The position numbers and the translations under genes were made by a program. A DNA stretch of 64,000 nucleotides from assembly GCA_933228675.1 (NCBI GenBank), contig OW121740.1:154429273-154493272 (forward strand), written 5' to 3'. Below are positions 1 through 10,569 of the stretch, piece by piece. Position 1 is the stretch's first letter, and every line of letters begins with the position of its first letter. Below the pieces are notes generated by a model, which worked only from the letters and a program-made list of their open reading frames with translations, ran no database searches and was not told the origin of the DNA. Source of the stretch: Stomorhina lunata (lineage: Eukaryota > Arthropoda > Insecta > Diptera > Rhiniidae).

Positions 1-180
1 CAGAAATTATTTAAATGTAAGATAAACTTATTGAAAATTTATTCAGTTTTTGGCTTTTGCCGTTTATTTACTCACAAAATGTTAATTGTTTATAAGTGTT
101 CCCACGAAGTCAACATATTTTCATAATTTACAAATTAATTTTTGTTGGTTGAGAGTATACAATACTTTTTTTAAATTTCG

Positions 181-1832
181 AATTTTAAAAGAATTTCTGT
201 AAAAATAGAAAATTTTTGAAAAATTTCCGAAACAAATTTTAAAATTTTCTAAAATATATAAAAAAATTTTGAAAAATTTCGTATAAAAATAGTAAATATT
301 TGAAATATTTCGTATAAAACTAGGAAATTCTTGAAAAATTTCGTATAAAACTAAGAATTTTTTGAAAAATTTCGTATAAAATAATAAATTAAAAAATAGG
401 AAATTTTTGAAAAATTTCCAATAAAACTAGGAAATTTTTGAAAAATTTTCAATAAAACTAGGAAATTTTTGAAAAATTTTCAATAAAACTAGGAAATTTT
501 TGAAAAATTTCCTATAAAAATAGGAAATTTTTGAAAAATTTCCTATAAAAATAGGAAATTTTTGAAAAATTTCCTATAAAAATAGGAAATTTTTGAAAAA
601 TTTCCTATAAAAATAGGAAATTTTTGAAAAATTTCCTATAAAAATAGGAAATTTTTGAAAATTTTCCTATAAAAATAGGAAATTTTTGAAAAATTTCCTA
701 TAAAAATAGGAAATTTTTGAAAAATTTCCTATAAAAATAGGAAATTTTTGAAAAATTTCCTATAAAAATAGGAAATTTTTGAAAAATTTCCTATAAAAAT
801 AGGAAATTTTTGAAAAATTTCCTATAAAAATAGGAAATTTTTGAAAAATTTCCTATAAAAATAGGAAATTTTTGAAAAATTTCCTATAAAAATAGGAAAT
901 TTTTGAAAAATTTCCTATAAAAATAGGAAATTTTTGAAAAATTTCCTATAAAAATAGGAAATTTTTGAAAAATTTCCTATAAAAATAGGAAATTTTTGAA
1001 AAATTTCCTATAAAAATAGGAAATTTTTGAAAAATTTCCTATAAAAATAGGAAATTTTTGAAAAATTTCCTATAAAAATAGGAAATTTTTGAAAAATTTC
1101 CTATAAAAATAGGAAATTTTTGAAAAATTTCCTATAAAAATAGGAAATTTTTGAAAAATTTCCTATAAAAATAGGAAATTTTTGAAAAATTTCCTATAAA
1201 AATAGGAAATTTTTGAAAAATTTCCTATAAAAATAGGAAATTTTTGAAAAATTTCCTATAAAAATAGGAAATTTTTGAAAAATTTCCTATAAAAATAGGA
1301 AATTTTTGAAAAATTTCCTATAAAAATAGGAAATTTTTGAAAAATTTCCTATAAAAATAGGAAATTTTTGAAAAATTTCCTATAAAAATAGGAAATTTTT
1401 GAAAAATTTCCTATAAAAATAGGAAATTTTTGAAAAATTTCCTATAAAAATAGGAAATTTTTGAAAAATTTCCTATAAAAATAGGAAATTTTTGAAAAAT
1501 TTCCTATAAAAATAGGAAATTTTTGAAAAATTTCCTATAAAAATAGGAAATTTTTGAAAAATTTCCTATAAAAATAGGAAATTTTTGAAAATTTTCCTAT
1601 AAAAATAGGAAATTTTTGAAAATTTTCCTATAAAAATAGGAAATTTTTGAAAAATTTCCTATAAAAATAGGAAATTTTTGAAAAATTTCCTATAAAAATA
1701 GGAAATTTTTGAAAAATTTCCTATAATAATAGGAAATTTTTTAAAAATTTCCTATAAAAATAGGAAATTTTTGAAAAATTTCCTATAAAAATAGTAAATT
1801 TTTGAAAAATTTCCTATAAAAATAGGAAATTT
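181..1832. repeat. 31-bp palindromic satellite array (array 1)
   Basis: About 45 head-to-tail copies of a 31-bp unit. Each unit is a 27-bp perfect dyad (ATAGGAAATTTTT, a central G, AAAAATTTCCTAT) followed by AAAA. Copies from about 505 to 1735 are almost identical. The left edge (180-500) decays through variants such as TTTCGTATAAAA and TTTCAATAAAACTAGG, as expected when homogenisation is weaker at an array edge. The same satellite occurs in reverse orientation at 19741-20030. It carries no coding content. Confidence 0.97.
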
Positions 1833-1839
1833 TTTTGGA

Positions 1840-2295
1840 ATATAAAAATTTAGTTACTTTTTCCCTTATCTAATATTATGAAAAAAACAAAGGTGTAAAT
1901 ATTTTTATTAAGAAATAATTTTTATTTTACCAAAATTTAAATTTTCATTATTTTTTTTTTATTATTGTTGTTGTTATTTCCATAATTATTTTCATAATTT
2001 TCGGTCATATTTATTTCGGAGAGGGGGGGTAGGAAATATTCTCTGAACAGAAAAAGGAAATTTAATTTATTAATAAAGACAAATTTAATTGCACAATTTA
2101 AATCAAGCACTTTACGATTACAGGATGAACATAATAATTGCAATTTATTACATTATGGAAATAAAGACAATAACTTAAATTTTATTAAATATAAAAATTG
2201 AAATAAAATACTAAAGAGGCCTGATGGAAATGATAGAAAACGTACTCACGGATTACTGACACTATCAAGACCTATGACCCTACTTTTTTTTCAAT
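1840..2295. other. AT-rich stretch, no gene recognised
   Basis: AT-rich sequence with homopolymer and GTT/ATT runs near 1950-1980. Short open frames here have biased composition (runs of N, K and F) and no recognisable domain. I see no gene, RNA or element end. Confidence 0.5.
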
Positions 2296-2432
2296 TTGTA
2301 AGTCCTTACTTTCAATGATATCAATACGTTAATGTAAAGTCTTAAACATCTTATGAGTAAGTAATTTGTATTCAAAATGTTAGCTACTTATCCCATTATT
2401 TGGTAATAAAATGTATTGCTGGATACGGTAAG
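2296..2432 (+). repeat. Decayed end of the element family seen at 2917-4213
   Basis: This stretch aligns by eye with 4079-4213. Both run through a 'CAATTxGTAAGTxCTT' block, a 'GTTAATGTAA' block, 'TGAGTAAGTA' and 'TTATTTGGTAAT', and end near 'CTGG(G)TA'. It is probably the right end of another, older copy of the CCCAGC-ended element. I could not place its left end. Confidence 0.55.
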
Positions 2433-2734
2433 ATGGGTGTCAAACCAATGAAAGTCTCCAGGTTGTGTAGGGTATAATTAGTTGTTTTTTCGCATATTTA
2501 AAAAACAAACATTTTATAGGATATAGACACACGTTGAAACGAAATTAAAATTTATACATTTTGCCACATTACGTAACATTTCATGCAACATTAAAAAAAA
2601 TAACAAAAAAAAGTCCAAAATGTTCAGTCGAACGAATGAATGTGAAATTGTGTGTGAATAAAACATTCACAGTAATGAACACGCATTTCAACGCTCGTAA
2701 AAGCTGCAGCATAATGTACACACATGCACCTTAG

Positions 2735-2914
2735 AAGCAGGGATGGAAATTGAAGATTTCTAAAAAGATTCTTTTTGGATCCCGAAACTACATCTGATAT
2801 AACAGGTGTTGATATAGATCTTATTTCAAGATTTAAAACAATTACTGAAGTAATTGCGTGCAATGAACAAATTAATGCTAAAAAATTTGGTGATTATGCC
2901 AAGGAAACTGTTGC
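2735..2914 (+). pseudogene. Transib transposase relic, upstream part
   Basis: The translated frame contains a RFFLDPETTSDITGVD-like block followed by INAKKFGDYA. These correspond to ARRFFENYETTSKITGID and INAEKFHCYA in the better-preserved Transib transposase at 32977-35012. The Transib C-terminal domain is therefore recognisable, but a stop interrupts the DGN block just upstream (near 2740), and the frame is cut at 2915 by the element at 2917-4213. The relic resumes at 4216. Sequence divergence from the 33-kb copy is large, so this is a different and older Transib lineage. No terminal repeat of this copy was found. Confidence 0.8.
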
Positions 2915-2916
2915 TA

Positions 2917-4213
2917 CCCAGCAAAACTTTGGTAATGGCAAGTACTCTGATAACTGGTTACCTTGTAACGACTACAACATACCATCCGAATAAATAATAA
3001 GTTATTACAGAAGTACTTATTTGTAATTAAGATGGTAATTTAAACTGAATGGCCCCGGTTCAAATCCCACCAAGGGCAACAATTTTTTTTAGTTTTTTTT
3101 TTTATTAAAAGAGTCTTTTTAAATGATTTTTGAATTTTAAGAACTTAAATATTATCTTCTGTAAAAAAAAATTTGTAAAACTAACTCACGTTAATGAAAA
3201 AATACCATCATGAGTCAATTTTGATTATGTAGGGGATGTTGAATACCAAACACGATTCTAATTGGTCTTAACTTGGTAAGCCCAACTTATCTGGGTCATC
3301 CTTCATCTCAACTGTGGACACACACCTCCTCATGGTATCACCCGGGGAGCTAGTTTAACACCCATTAATATTGTGAGTTAACATGTTCCGAGAGTTGTCC
3401 CATAAGATCGGTAAAAATGGGTTAGGATTACGGGCTAGTAACCCTCTCTTGAAAAAAAATACAATGAAGAGGATAAAATTAGAATTGAAATGTCCTTCTA
3501 CCTAATATTAGAGGAGGATGTCCGAAACTTCGATAGAAAGACCAAGTAGAGGAACATTTTTCAAAGCTTGGCCTATAAAATTGGAGAATATTCGCACAAG
3601 ATCGAAATCCATGGAATTCTAAAATATGCTCGGACTTTGACTTTAACAGGTTGTAACATTTAAGTAAGTAAGAGTCAATCTTATGTAAAAACTTATACAA
3701 AAACAAGATTTAAATTGTTTAAGTTTTAAAATAATTTTAAAAAAGTTTTAAAATAATTACAAAAAATCGTATAAAAATATTTTTCCAAAAATTACAACAA
3801 AGCAAAAAAAAGCAGGGAAAAACAAAGTTATTTTCACATGATTTTGGATCTAAAAATAAAAATTGTTTATATTAATTATAAGCTGCTAAGTTTTCAACAT
3901 ATGAAGTAGCTCAGTGGAAGAGTCTCTGCCTAGCAGTCGGAGGGTCTGGGTTCGAGCCCCCATGGGATCATAAAAAAAATTTTGTATTTCGTTTAAAAAT
4001 ATATGTTTTTAATAAAACAACAACAAAAAAGTTGTTGTTGTTGTTGCTTTCAAATTGCTTACCCAAGTCATTACTTTTCTGCAATTGGTAAGTACTTGCC
4101 TCCAATGACATCCCCATGTTAATGTAATGACTTAAACAGCGAATGAGTAAGTAGTTCGTGTTCAATAGTTTAACTGTTTAACTCATTATTTGGTAATGAA
4201 AAGTTTTACTGGG
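2917..4213. mobile_element. 1.3-kb CCCAGC...ACTGGG element inserted in the Transib relic
   Basis: The Transib relic's homology breaks at 2915-2916 and resumes at 4216. The insert begins CCCAGCAAAACTTTGGTAAT and ends ATGAAAAGTTTTACTGGG, forming an imperfect terminal inverted repeat of about 20 bp, and is flanked by TA on both sides (2915-2916 and 4214-4215). Inside are two tRNA-like segments: a B-box-like GGTTCAAATCC near 3058, followed by a T-rich run, and a fuller A-box plus B-box unit at 3901-3970. A GC-richer patch at 3230-3460 is of unknown origin. No transposase frame is visible, so the element is non-autonomous. Confidence 0.75.
3901..3970 (+). other. tRNA-like (SINE-head-like) segment
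   Basis: It contains a perfect Pol III A box (TAGCTCAGTGG, 3907-3917) and a B box (GGTTCGAGCCC, 3949-3959) at tRNA spacing. The anticodon loop CTAGCAG would give AGC (Ala). The acceptor and T stems do not pair properly, so this is a tRNA-derived sequence or pseudo-tRNA rather than a working tRNA gene. It lies within the transposable element at 2917-4213. Confidence 0.6.
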
Positions 4214-4215
4214 TA

Positions 4216-4580
4216 TATATACATCCAAATACAATTATAGAAATATGCCAGCAACAGTGCACAAAGTTCTTTATCATGGAGAAGATGTCATTAAGCACCA
4301 TTTATTACCAATTGGAGATATATCAGAGGAAGCCCATGAAAAAAGAAATAAGGATTACAGATTTTACAGAGAACATAATACCAGAAAAACGCCACGAAGT
4401 TCTACAAATGAAGACTTATTTCACATATTATTAGCAACATTCATCTCTAGCATTCGAAGTCAATGGAAAGTAAATCCTTCGGACCTAAGTGCCGAAGTTA
4501 AAGCACTGCTATAGGACAGCAGTAATACAGAGCAGAATATAAAATATTTACAAGAAATATTCCAGCCAAATAAACAATAA
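4216..4580 (+). pseudogene. Transib transposase relic, C-terminal part
   Basis: From 4245 the frame reads MPATVHKVLYHGEDVIKHH and later ISEEAHEKRNKDYRFYREH and NTRK. These match the C-terminus of the transposase at 32977-35012 (TPTVHKVLQHG, LTEEAQEARNSDFKY, NTRKCSRK). The HxxxxH pair of the RAG1-like zinc-binding site and the SEEA block expected to hold the catalytic glutamate are both kept, although the copy is dead. The frame stops at 4512-4514. It is the continuation of the relic at 2735-2914, with small indels just after the insertion point. Confidence 0.82.
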
Positions 4581-4750
4581 TTATAATTTGCATTTAACAT
4601 TTAAGTGCAATAAAGTATACAAATATTAATAATAAATATTATTTTATTTATCTACAATCTATTTATGACTACAAATAAATATATATATAAAGAAAAATTA
4701 AGTTACACTCTTTTATTAAAAAAAAAAAACTAGGTAATATGTAAGTATTA

Positions 4751-6025
4751 AAGAGTGTTCTAAAAAAAATATGCATTTACTATTTTAGACAAAATTTATC
4801 CATAGTGCAAGAAATAATTTATTTTTTGATCAAGTTAGTTTCTATAGATATGTCAGATACTATTATTTTAGAAATTATTAATTTTCAATAGTTATTTCAA
4901 TCAAAATGGACTGCGAAAAAAAAGTTCGTGAAAATATAATTAAAACTTTTTAAAAAATCCGTCATGGACTTTTAAAAAAATAGCTAAAAATTTGAAAGTT
5001 GACCCTCGAACGGTTTCTAATGCCATCAGACGGTATAAGGAAAACCTGAGCATTGAAAGAAAACCTTGATCAGGGAGGAAAAAAGGTCCTACAGGTATTG
5101 GTAAGGCAAAAGAAGTCGAGCGACTCTTTCGAAGAGCGCCTAACACTTCTTTAAGAAAAGCAGCTCGTACGGTGAAATGTTCTACGAATTTTGCACATAG
5201 AGTCAAAGCTTATGCTGGACTGAAGACATACAAAGTCCAAAAGGTTCCAGATCGCAATGCTATAAAGAACTTAGAAGCAAAAAAACGAGCAAAAAAATTG
5301 AAGTCTGATTTTATAAAAAAATACACCTGTTGTGTGATGGATGATGAAACATACGTACTGGCGGTCTTTTCTCAACTTCCTGGTCAAGATTTTTATGTTG
5401 CTGATAAACTGGGCAATGTTCGGCAAGAGTTTCGCACAAAAAAACAAACAAAATTCCCTAAGAAGTTTCTCGTGTGGCAAGCTATTTGCAGTTGTGGCAA
5501 AAGAAGTAAAGTATTTGTGGCATCTGGCACAATAAACACAGAAATTTATATAAAGGAGTGCCTACAAAAACAGTTGTTACCCTTTTTAAGATAGCACAGA
5601 GTGACTACATTTTTTTGGCCCGATTTGGCATCATGCCATTATGGAAAAAAGGCACTTGAGTGGTACTCAAAGAATAATGTCATTTTTGTACCACGAGAGG
5701 CAAATCCACCTAACTGTCCAGAACTTCGGCCTGTGGAAAGGTATTAGGCTCTGGTAAAAAAGGAATTGAAGAACACAGGAAAGATTTCCAAGAACATGTC
5801 CGATTTTATGCGCAGGTGGAACACATGCTCCAAAAAGGTATCAGAAGCAACTATAAAATCTTTAATGGGAGGGTTTCCGAAAAAAGTCGATAATTTTGCA
5901 AAACCCGAGTACTAAGTAAACATTTTAATGCTAAATGATTTTGTATAATTTGTAGAGTTTTTATATTAAAAGGTTTGATTTTTATTTAAGAAAATCCAAC
6001 TACAAATTTTATTTAGAGCACTCTT
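4751..6025 (+). mobile_element. Tc1/mariner element, DD37E type
   Basis: A 1,275-bp element flanked by TA (4749-4750 and 6026-6027). Its left end AAGAGTGTTCTAAA and the reverse complement of its right end AAGAGTGCTCTAAA form the terminal inverted repeat. It encodes one decayed transposase (4906-5915). Length, TA duplication and TIR placement are typical of Tc1/mariner elements. The spacing between the last two catalytic acids gives the DD37E class, known mainly from mosquitoes and other insects. Confidence 0.92.
4906..5915 (+). pseudogene. DD37E mariner transposase, inactivated
   Basis: The N-terminal DNA-binding half is present but frameshifted in an A/T run near 4950, with a further stop near 5068. 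The catalytic half reads in one frame from about 5172. The first acid is in CCVMDDETYV (5333-5355), the second in FFWPDLASCHYG (about 5611-5646), and the third in CPELRPVERY (about 5717-5746), with 37 residues between the second and third. Two in-frame stops break this half: after PFLR (5592-5594), and directly after VERY (5746), where a tryptophan codon is expected. The natural stop follows FAKPEY. Apart from these lesions the protein is near full length, so the copy is only moderately old. Confidence 0.9.
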
Positions 6026-6389
6026 TATTAAGCAAAAATTAAAATTAGGGCCACCCTAATAAAAATACTGTAAATACCTCAACGAGAAAGGGGGCACCCT
6101 AAGGATAACTAAATATTAAATTGCTATTCAAGGTCGACTTGTGGCCCAAATTTGAGCCAAATCGGTTAAGAGGAATTGGGTCAAAAATGAGTTAGCAGAT
6201 TTGAAACAAAATAAAAAAGAAAAACATCGAAAATTGAATTTCAAGCTTAAATTTCTTAAGAACCACTGTAGCGATCTTAATAAAAAGCTACAGATGTTAT
6301 CTATTGATTAAAAAAAGAACTACTACAAAATCCTTAATAGTTAAAAAGTTACAGAGTTTTGGCCAATGAAAAATGATTCTGAACCACTG

Positions 6390-6780
6390 TGGACCGATAT
6401 CAACGAAATTTGGTACAGTGATTTTAGTTTACATAAGCAGTATTTGTTTACAATTTCATGAAAAAATATTGACATTTGTGGCAACTATATCGATTCCGGG
6501 AAGTGAGACCTATGGAAGGTACCATAAATAATGAACCGATAATGAACTATCAAAAAAATGATCTGTTCCAAATTTAATCAAATTATCTTTAGAATTGCAA
6601 CCTGTACTTTGATTACATGGTTTACATGGGGGTCCAGCCAGACATAGCTAAATCGACTCAGAAAGTGATTATAAGTCTATTGTTATACTAAAAGGTGGGT
6701 CTGAGATAAATATTTCTATGCGTTAAATACATCAGCACAAACTTATAATACCCTTTCCACCTATGGTGGTGAAGGGTATA
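6390..6780 (-). mobile_element. GTCY (mini-me-like) element, fragment
   Basis: It shares the family A sequence blocks of the copy at 38901-39684 in reverse: an ACCGAT(T)TCAACGAAATTTGG block, CCGGGAAGTG, GACTCAGAAAGTGATT and the terminal CCACCTATGGTGGTGAAGGGTATA. The GTCY microsatellite has been lost and the 3' half is missing. No coding sequence is present. Confidence 0.8.
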
Positions 6781-6889
6781 ATTAAACATTGCTAATATTC
6801 AAAACAAGTCTCTTATATAAAACAAAAAAAAAAAAAAAACACACAATTCGTTAAAAATAGCCTCTTCATTGAATGTTTTAATAAATAAT

Positions 6890-7815
6890 TTTTACCGACA
6901 AAAGCAAGACCTATTGGGTAGAGATAAATCTAGTACGCTGAATTCAATGATGCTAACTATTTTTATGGGTTAGCTCTAATTTTCGAGATATAACGTAATA
7001 AAAACAAGTAAGAGAAGCTATACTCGGTCAAGCCCGACTATATCATACCCTTTACTACTAAGGTCAAATATGGACCTACAATTAAACAAGTTTTCCTTAA
7101 GTCTTAGAGATAAACATACATATACTATGTGCTATTTTTTTTAAAATTTCGAGATTTATATCATTTCCGGCTAAGGGCCTGATATGGGAGCTAGGGTCAA
7201 TTGTGGACCGATTGTTACCAAATTTTGGTTATTGGTTCATATTAATAAAATATTTATCTGTGAAAAGTTTAAGTAATCAAATGCATTTATCTTTAGAGTT
7301 ATAAACGTTTTTGTGTTCAGCACAAACCCAATATACCCTTTCCACCTATTGTGGTGAAGGGTATAAACATGGAGGAGTTTGCGTAATAAATATTCGCGTT
7401 ACTCGAAAACTGTTTCTTTTCTTGAGCTAAGAAAAAAAACGAAATTCGGCAACAAAATTATATTTCAGAAATACTATTTTTTTTTAATCCGAGCAGTCAT
7501 TTTGGAAATAAATTTTTTTGTTTGCAAAAAAAAATATTTTTTTTTTAAAAAATCACAAAAATTTCCATTTTCAAAAATTTTTTTATGCAAACAAAAAAAT
7601 TTATTTCCAAAATGACTGCTCAGATTAACTGCTCTGAAAGATAATTTTGTTGTCGAATTTCGATTTTTTTCTTAGTTCAAGAAAATAAACAGTTTTCGAG
7701 TTAGGGCAATATTTATTGCTCAACCTCCCCATTTCTTAAATAACGCTATATCTCGAAAAAAAAAAACAAAAAACGATTAACACCATTAAATTCAGCGTAC
7801 TCAAATTATCTTTAT
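6890..7815. mobile_element. Foldback element with long inverted arms
   Basis: The left arm (6890-7003 plus 7366-7535) and the right arm (about 7570-7815) are inverted copies. They share AGTACGCTGAATTC/TTCAG blocks, TTTTCGAGATATA, CTCGAAAACTGTTT, CGAAATTCGGCAACAAAATT and AAATAAATTTTTTTGTTTGC. The left arm is interrupted by the GTCY element at 7001-7365. A one-armed copy occurs at 49568-49918. No transposase is present. Confidence 0.75.
7001..7365 (-). mobile_element. Short GTCY-family element
   Basis: It starts with the reverse complement of the family 3' end (AACAAGTAAGAGAAGCTATA then CGGTCAAGCCCGAC) and ends with CCACCTATTGTGGTGAAGGG TATA, the family 5' end. It is a shortened copy (about 365 bp) without the microsatellite. 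It is nested in the left arm of the foldback at 6890-7815. Confidence 0.8.
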
Positions 7816-8627
7816 TTATTCAATTTTCCCACATTTCCATCTCAGAAACAAACTTTAATGAATTTAGCATTATTTCTACTTATGTTTTTCTACGTTTGAC
7901 TTGTCCCAATTGCAACTTTTGGGACCATGCACAATTTGGCGTAGAAATAAAAAATTTAATTATTTTAATTACTTCGTTTTTATACCTTTCACCACCGTAG
8001 GTGGAAAGGGTATTATAAGTTTGTGCTGATGTATGTAACGCATAGAAATATTTGTCTTAGACCCACCTTTTAGTATATCAATAGACTTAGAATCACTTTT
8101 TGAGTCGATTTAGCGTAGTCAGTCCGTCCGTCCGTCTGAACGGCTGGCTGGACCGCCATGTAAACCATGTGATCAAAATACTGGTCGTAGTTCTAAAGAT
8201 AATTTGATGAAATTTGGCATAGTTAATTCTTTTTTGATAGTGGGATCATGGCTATTGAAATTCGTCAAAATCGGTCCATTATTTATGGTAGCTACCATAG
8301 GTCCCACTTCCCGGAATTGATATATTGACCCAAAATATTAATATCTTTTCATGAAATTTAAAACAAATACTGCTTATCAAAAATCATTGTACCAAATTTC
8401 GTTGAAATCGGTCCACATTTGATCACAGCTCCCATACAAACTCTTGTGTCAAAATGCACTGAATGAGACAAAAATCACTAAAACGCTCGTAAATGTATGT
8501 ATAATGGGAATTTTAAGTTTGTTTTTTGCATACATAATGCAATCAATTTGCCAAATTTCGAAATAATTTGTTCACATTTGATCCTAGCTCTCATATAAGT
8601 CCAAATGACGGAAATAGCTTAAATATA

Positions 8628-9448
8628 TCGGGTGGTTAAATTTCAAGGGCCGATGTTGATTTTAAATAAAACACAAACTATTTAGGAAATTATTGTAATT
8701 TTATTTTATTATGATATATTGGTATTACTCAACTATGTATGGAACAAAATATCGACCAAATGGGCGCCGCGACCACAGCGACACACCTCCATCCGATGGT
8801 CCAAATTTACGATGACCCTGAGGCATAATGGAGGTTCTATGCCGTTAATGTGATGAATTATCACATCCTTTAGCTCTTGAATTGTTGCTGGAATATTGAC
8901 GTACAAATTTTCTTTCAAATAACCCCAAAGAAAAAAAGTCCAACGGTGTCAAATCACATGATCTTGGCGGCGAATTGACATCGCCATTACGTGAGATAAC
9001 ACGGCCATTGAATTTGTTGCGCAAAAAGCTATTGTTTCGTTAGCTGTGTGGCAAGTGGCACCGTCCTGCTGAAACCACATATCGTCCACATCCATATCTT
9101 ACAATTTGGTCCATAAAAAGTTCGTTATCATCTCACTATAGCGAACACCATTCACAGTAACTGCCTGACCGGCCTCAGCTATACTATCGCGATTTTTGCG
9201 ATTGTAAGCACATTTGGACGATCAAATTGACCAAAAAAATCACGAAGTGCACGATATGCATTTTGATTCGAACGCCCATTTTCATAATAAGTCTGGATAA
9301 CTTTAACACGTTGTTGGATTGTGTATCTCTCCATGGTTCAAATTGAGTAAGTCTGAAATAGAGAAATGTCAAATAAAATTCGGAAAAAAAACTTGGCGTT
9401 TAGGTGTGGTTCACATTCAACATCGGCCCTTACAATTTAACCACCCTT
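8628..9448 (-). mobile_element. Internally deleted rosa-type (DD41D) mariner
   Basis: An 821-bp insert flanked by TA (8626-8627 and 9449-9450), with about 28-bp imperfect TIRs around GGGTGGTTAAATT and GGGCCGATGTTGA. It lies inside the GTCY element at 7981-9594, whose sequence rejoins exactly across one TA. It contains a mariner transposase gene missing its middle. Confidence 0.92.
8733..9334 (-). pseudogene. rosa-type mariner transposase, middle deleted
   Basis: Read on the minus strand it starts MERYTIQQRVKVIQTYYENG at 9334, the N-terminal helix-turn-helix region. After about 40 residues (FFGQFDRPN) it jumps to the mid-catalytic AGQAVTVNGVRYSEM block, so the second helix-turn-helix and the first catalytic Asp are gone. 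The later WFQQDGATCHTAN and SCDLTPLDF blocks hold the second and third Asp at DD41D spacing. Small frameshifts occur near 9030 and near 8930, and the tail (LKENLYVNIPATIQELKD onward) ends at 8733. It cannot encode an active enzyme but could still be mobilised if its ends are recognised. Confidence 0.88.
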
Positions 9449-9599
9449 TATAAGTTTTTAGAAAATGTTTGTATGATGGCAAAATAAAGCAAATATTTGT
9501 ACATATTTATACAGAAAAAAAAAACACTTTTGATCTTAGTGGTGAAGGGTATCGAATGGTCGGGCTTGACCAACTATAGCACTTTCTAACTTGTTTTTT

Positions 9600-10560
9600 T
9601 TTTGTTCAAAACTTGGGAACGACAACAATGTGCTAATTAATGTACGATCATTGATTGATGCCAAATAAAAACTGAAATAATTTTTAACTAAAATATAATT
9701 TTCATTTAGGCTTTACCTCATTAAATAAATTGCTATTACGTGAAAACAGAATAATAATAATAATATTTAATTACTGGTTGTTTTCAAAAAGTTTTGGGTT
9801 TAAATAAAATATTTCATCTAAAAAAGGATTTTTCTCAGAGCGTGATATGAAAACCAAAAAATACAAAATGACAAATGTCTCTTAAATGTAAAATTTAGAT
9901 TAAGATCAATTCAACTGTAATGATAATTACATCTGGCAATACTAATGCTTCTTTGAAGTCTGACATTATAAAAAAAAAGTAAAAGTTCAAAACAATATTG
10001 TTATAACAGCTGGGCTAAAAAGTTAAAAACCTTATACATACTTGGGAGCTATTGAAATTAAATCCATTAATAACACGGAATAGAATTCCATTTCAAATTT
10101 TTGCCATTTACCACTACTCAATACTGGTAAAATACCTCTACTGAATACCATAACCTAAATAAAATTGAGCTTTGTTGTTTAATATTAGTAACCCTCTCAA
10201 TAACGACCTTGACAAATATTATCTTATTAAAATTTTCCCAGGCTTTAACTTTGGATTTGCCATAAGTCAACTTTGAAAGTTGTTTAAACTAAAGCTTAAA
10301 CTCAACTTACCCCCGTTAGAATTGAAAATTGTTAATAATAAGCACATCATACCTGAAAAAATATAAGCAGAAAAAAATATATTATTATTAAATAAAATTT
10401 AAGCAAAATTAAAATAAAAATAAACAAAATATTGCATGTAAAAAATAATGTAATTGTTTTAGAAAATTACAATTATTGCAAAATTTTAGTAATAAAGACA
10501 GACATGTCAGTTCTTTTGCGATGAGAAACGGGGTTAACCTTGTAAATCATAGAATAGACA
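9600..10560. other. AT-rich stretch, no gene recognised
   Basis: Ordinary AT-rich sequence. I found no coding domain, RNA gene or element end. If the chitin-binding gene's first exon is further left, this lies in its first intron. Confidence 0.45.
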
Positions 10561-10569
10561 GTAAGAAGA

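Larger units (their letters stand above)
7981..9594 (+). mobile_element. GTCY (mini-me-like) element with nested mariner
   Basis: The 5' end ATACCTTTCACCACCGTAGG is followed by GTCCGTCCGTCCGTCTG near 8120. The 3' end has GTGGTGAAGGGTATCGAATG, then the hairpin-like GGTCGGGCTTGACCAAC and CTAACTTGTTTTTT. A deleted mariner (8628-9448) sits in the middle. Removing it restores homology with the copy at 38901-39684. There is no coding capacity of its own. The small hairpin just before the 3' end and the T-run target fit non-autonomous Helentron/HINE elements, which is inference. Confidence 0.88.

Noticed and set aside
181..1832. CRISPR-like look of regularly spaced palindromic repeats
   Set aside because: There are no unique spacers. 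Units are contiguous 31-bp tandem copies in a eukaryotic genome, so this is a satellite.
3230..3460. GC-richer patch resembling part of a non-LTR retrotransposon
   Set aside because: I could not match it to any named family or find a reverse-transcriptase frame, so it is recorded only as part of the 2917-4213 element.
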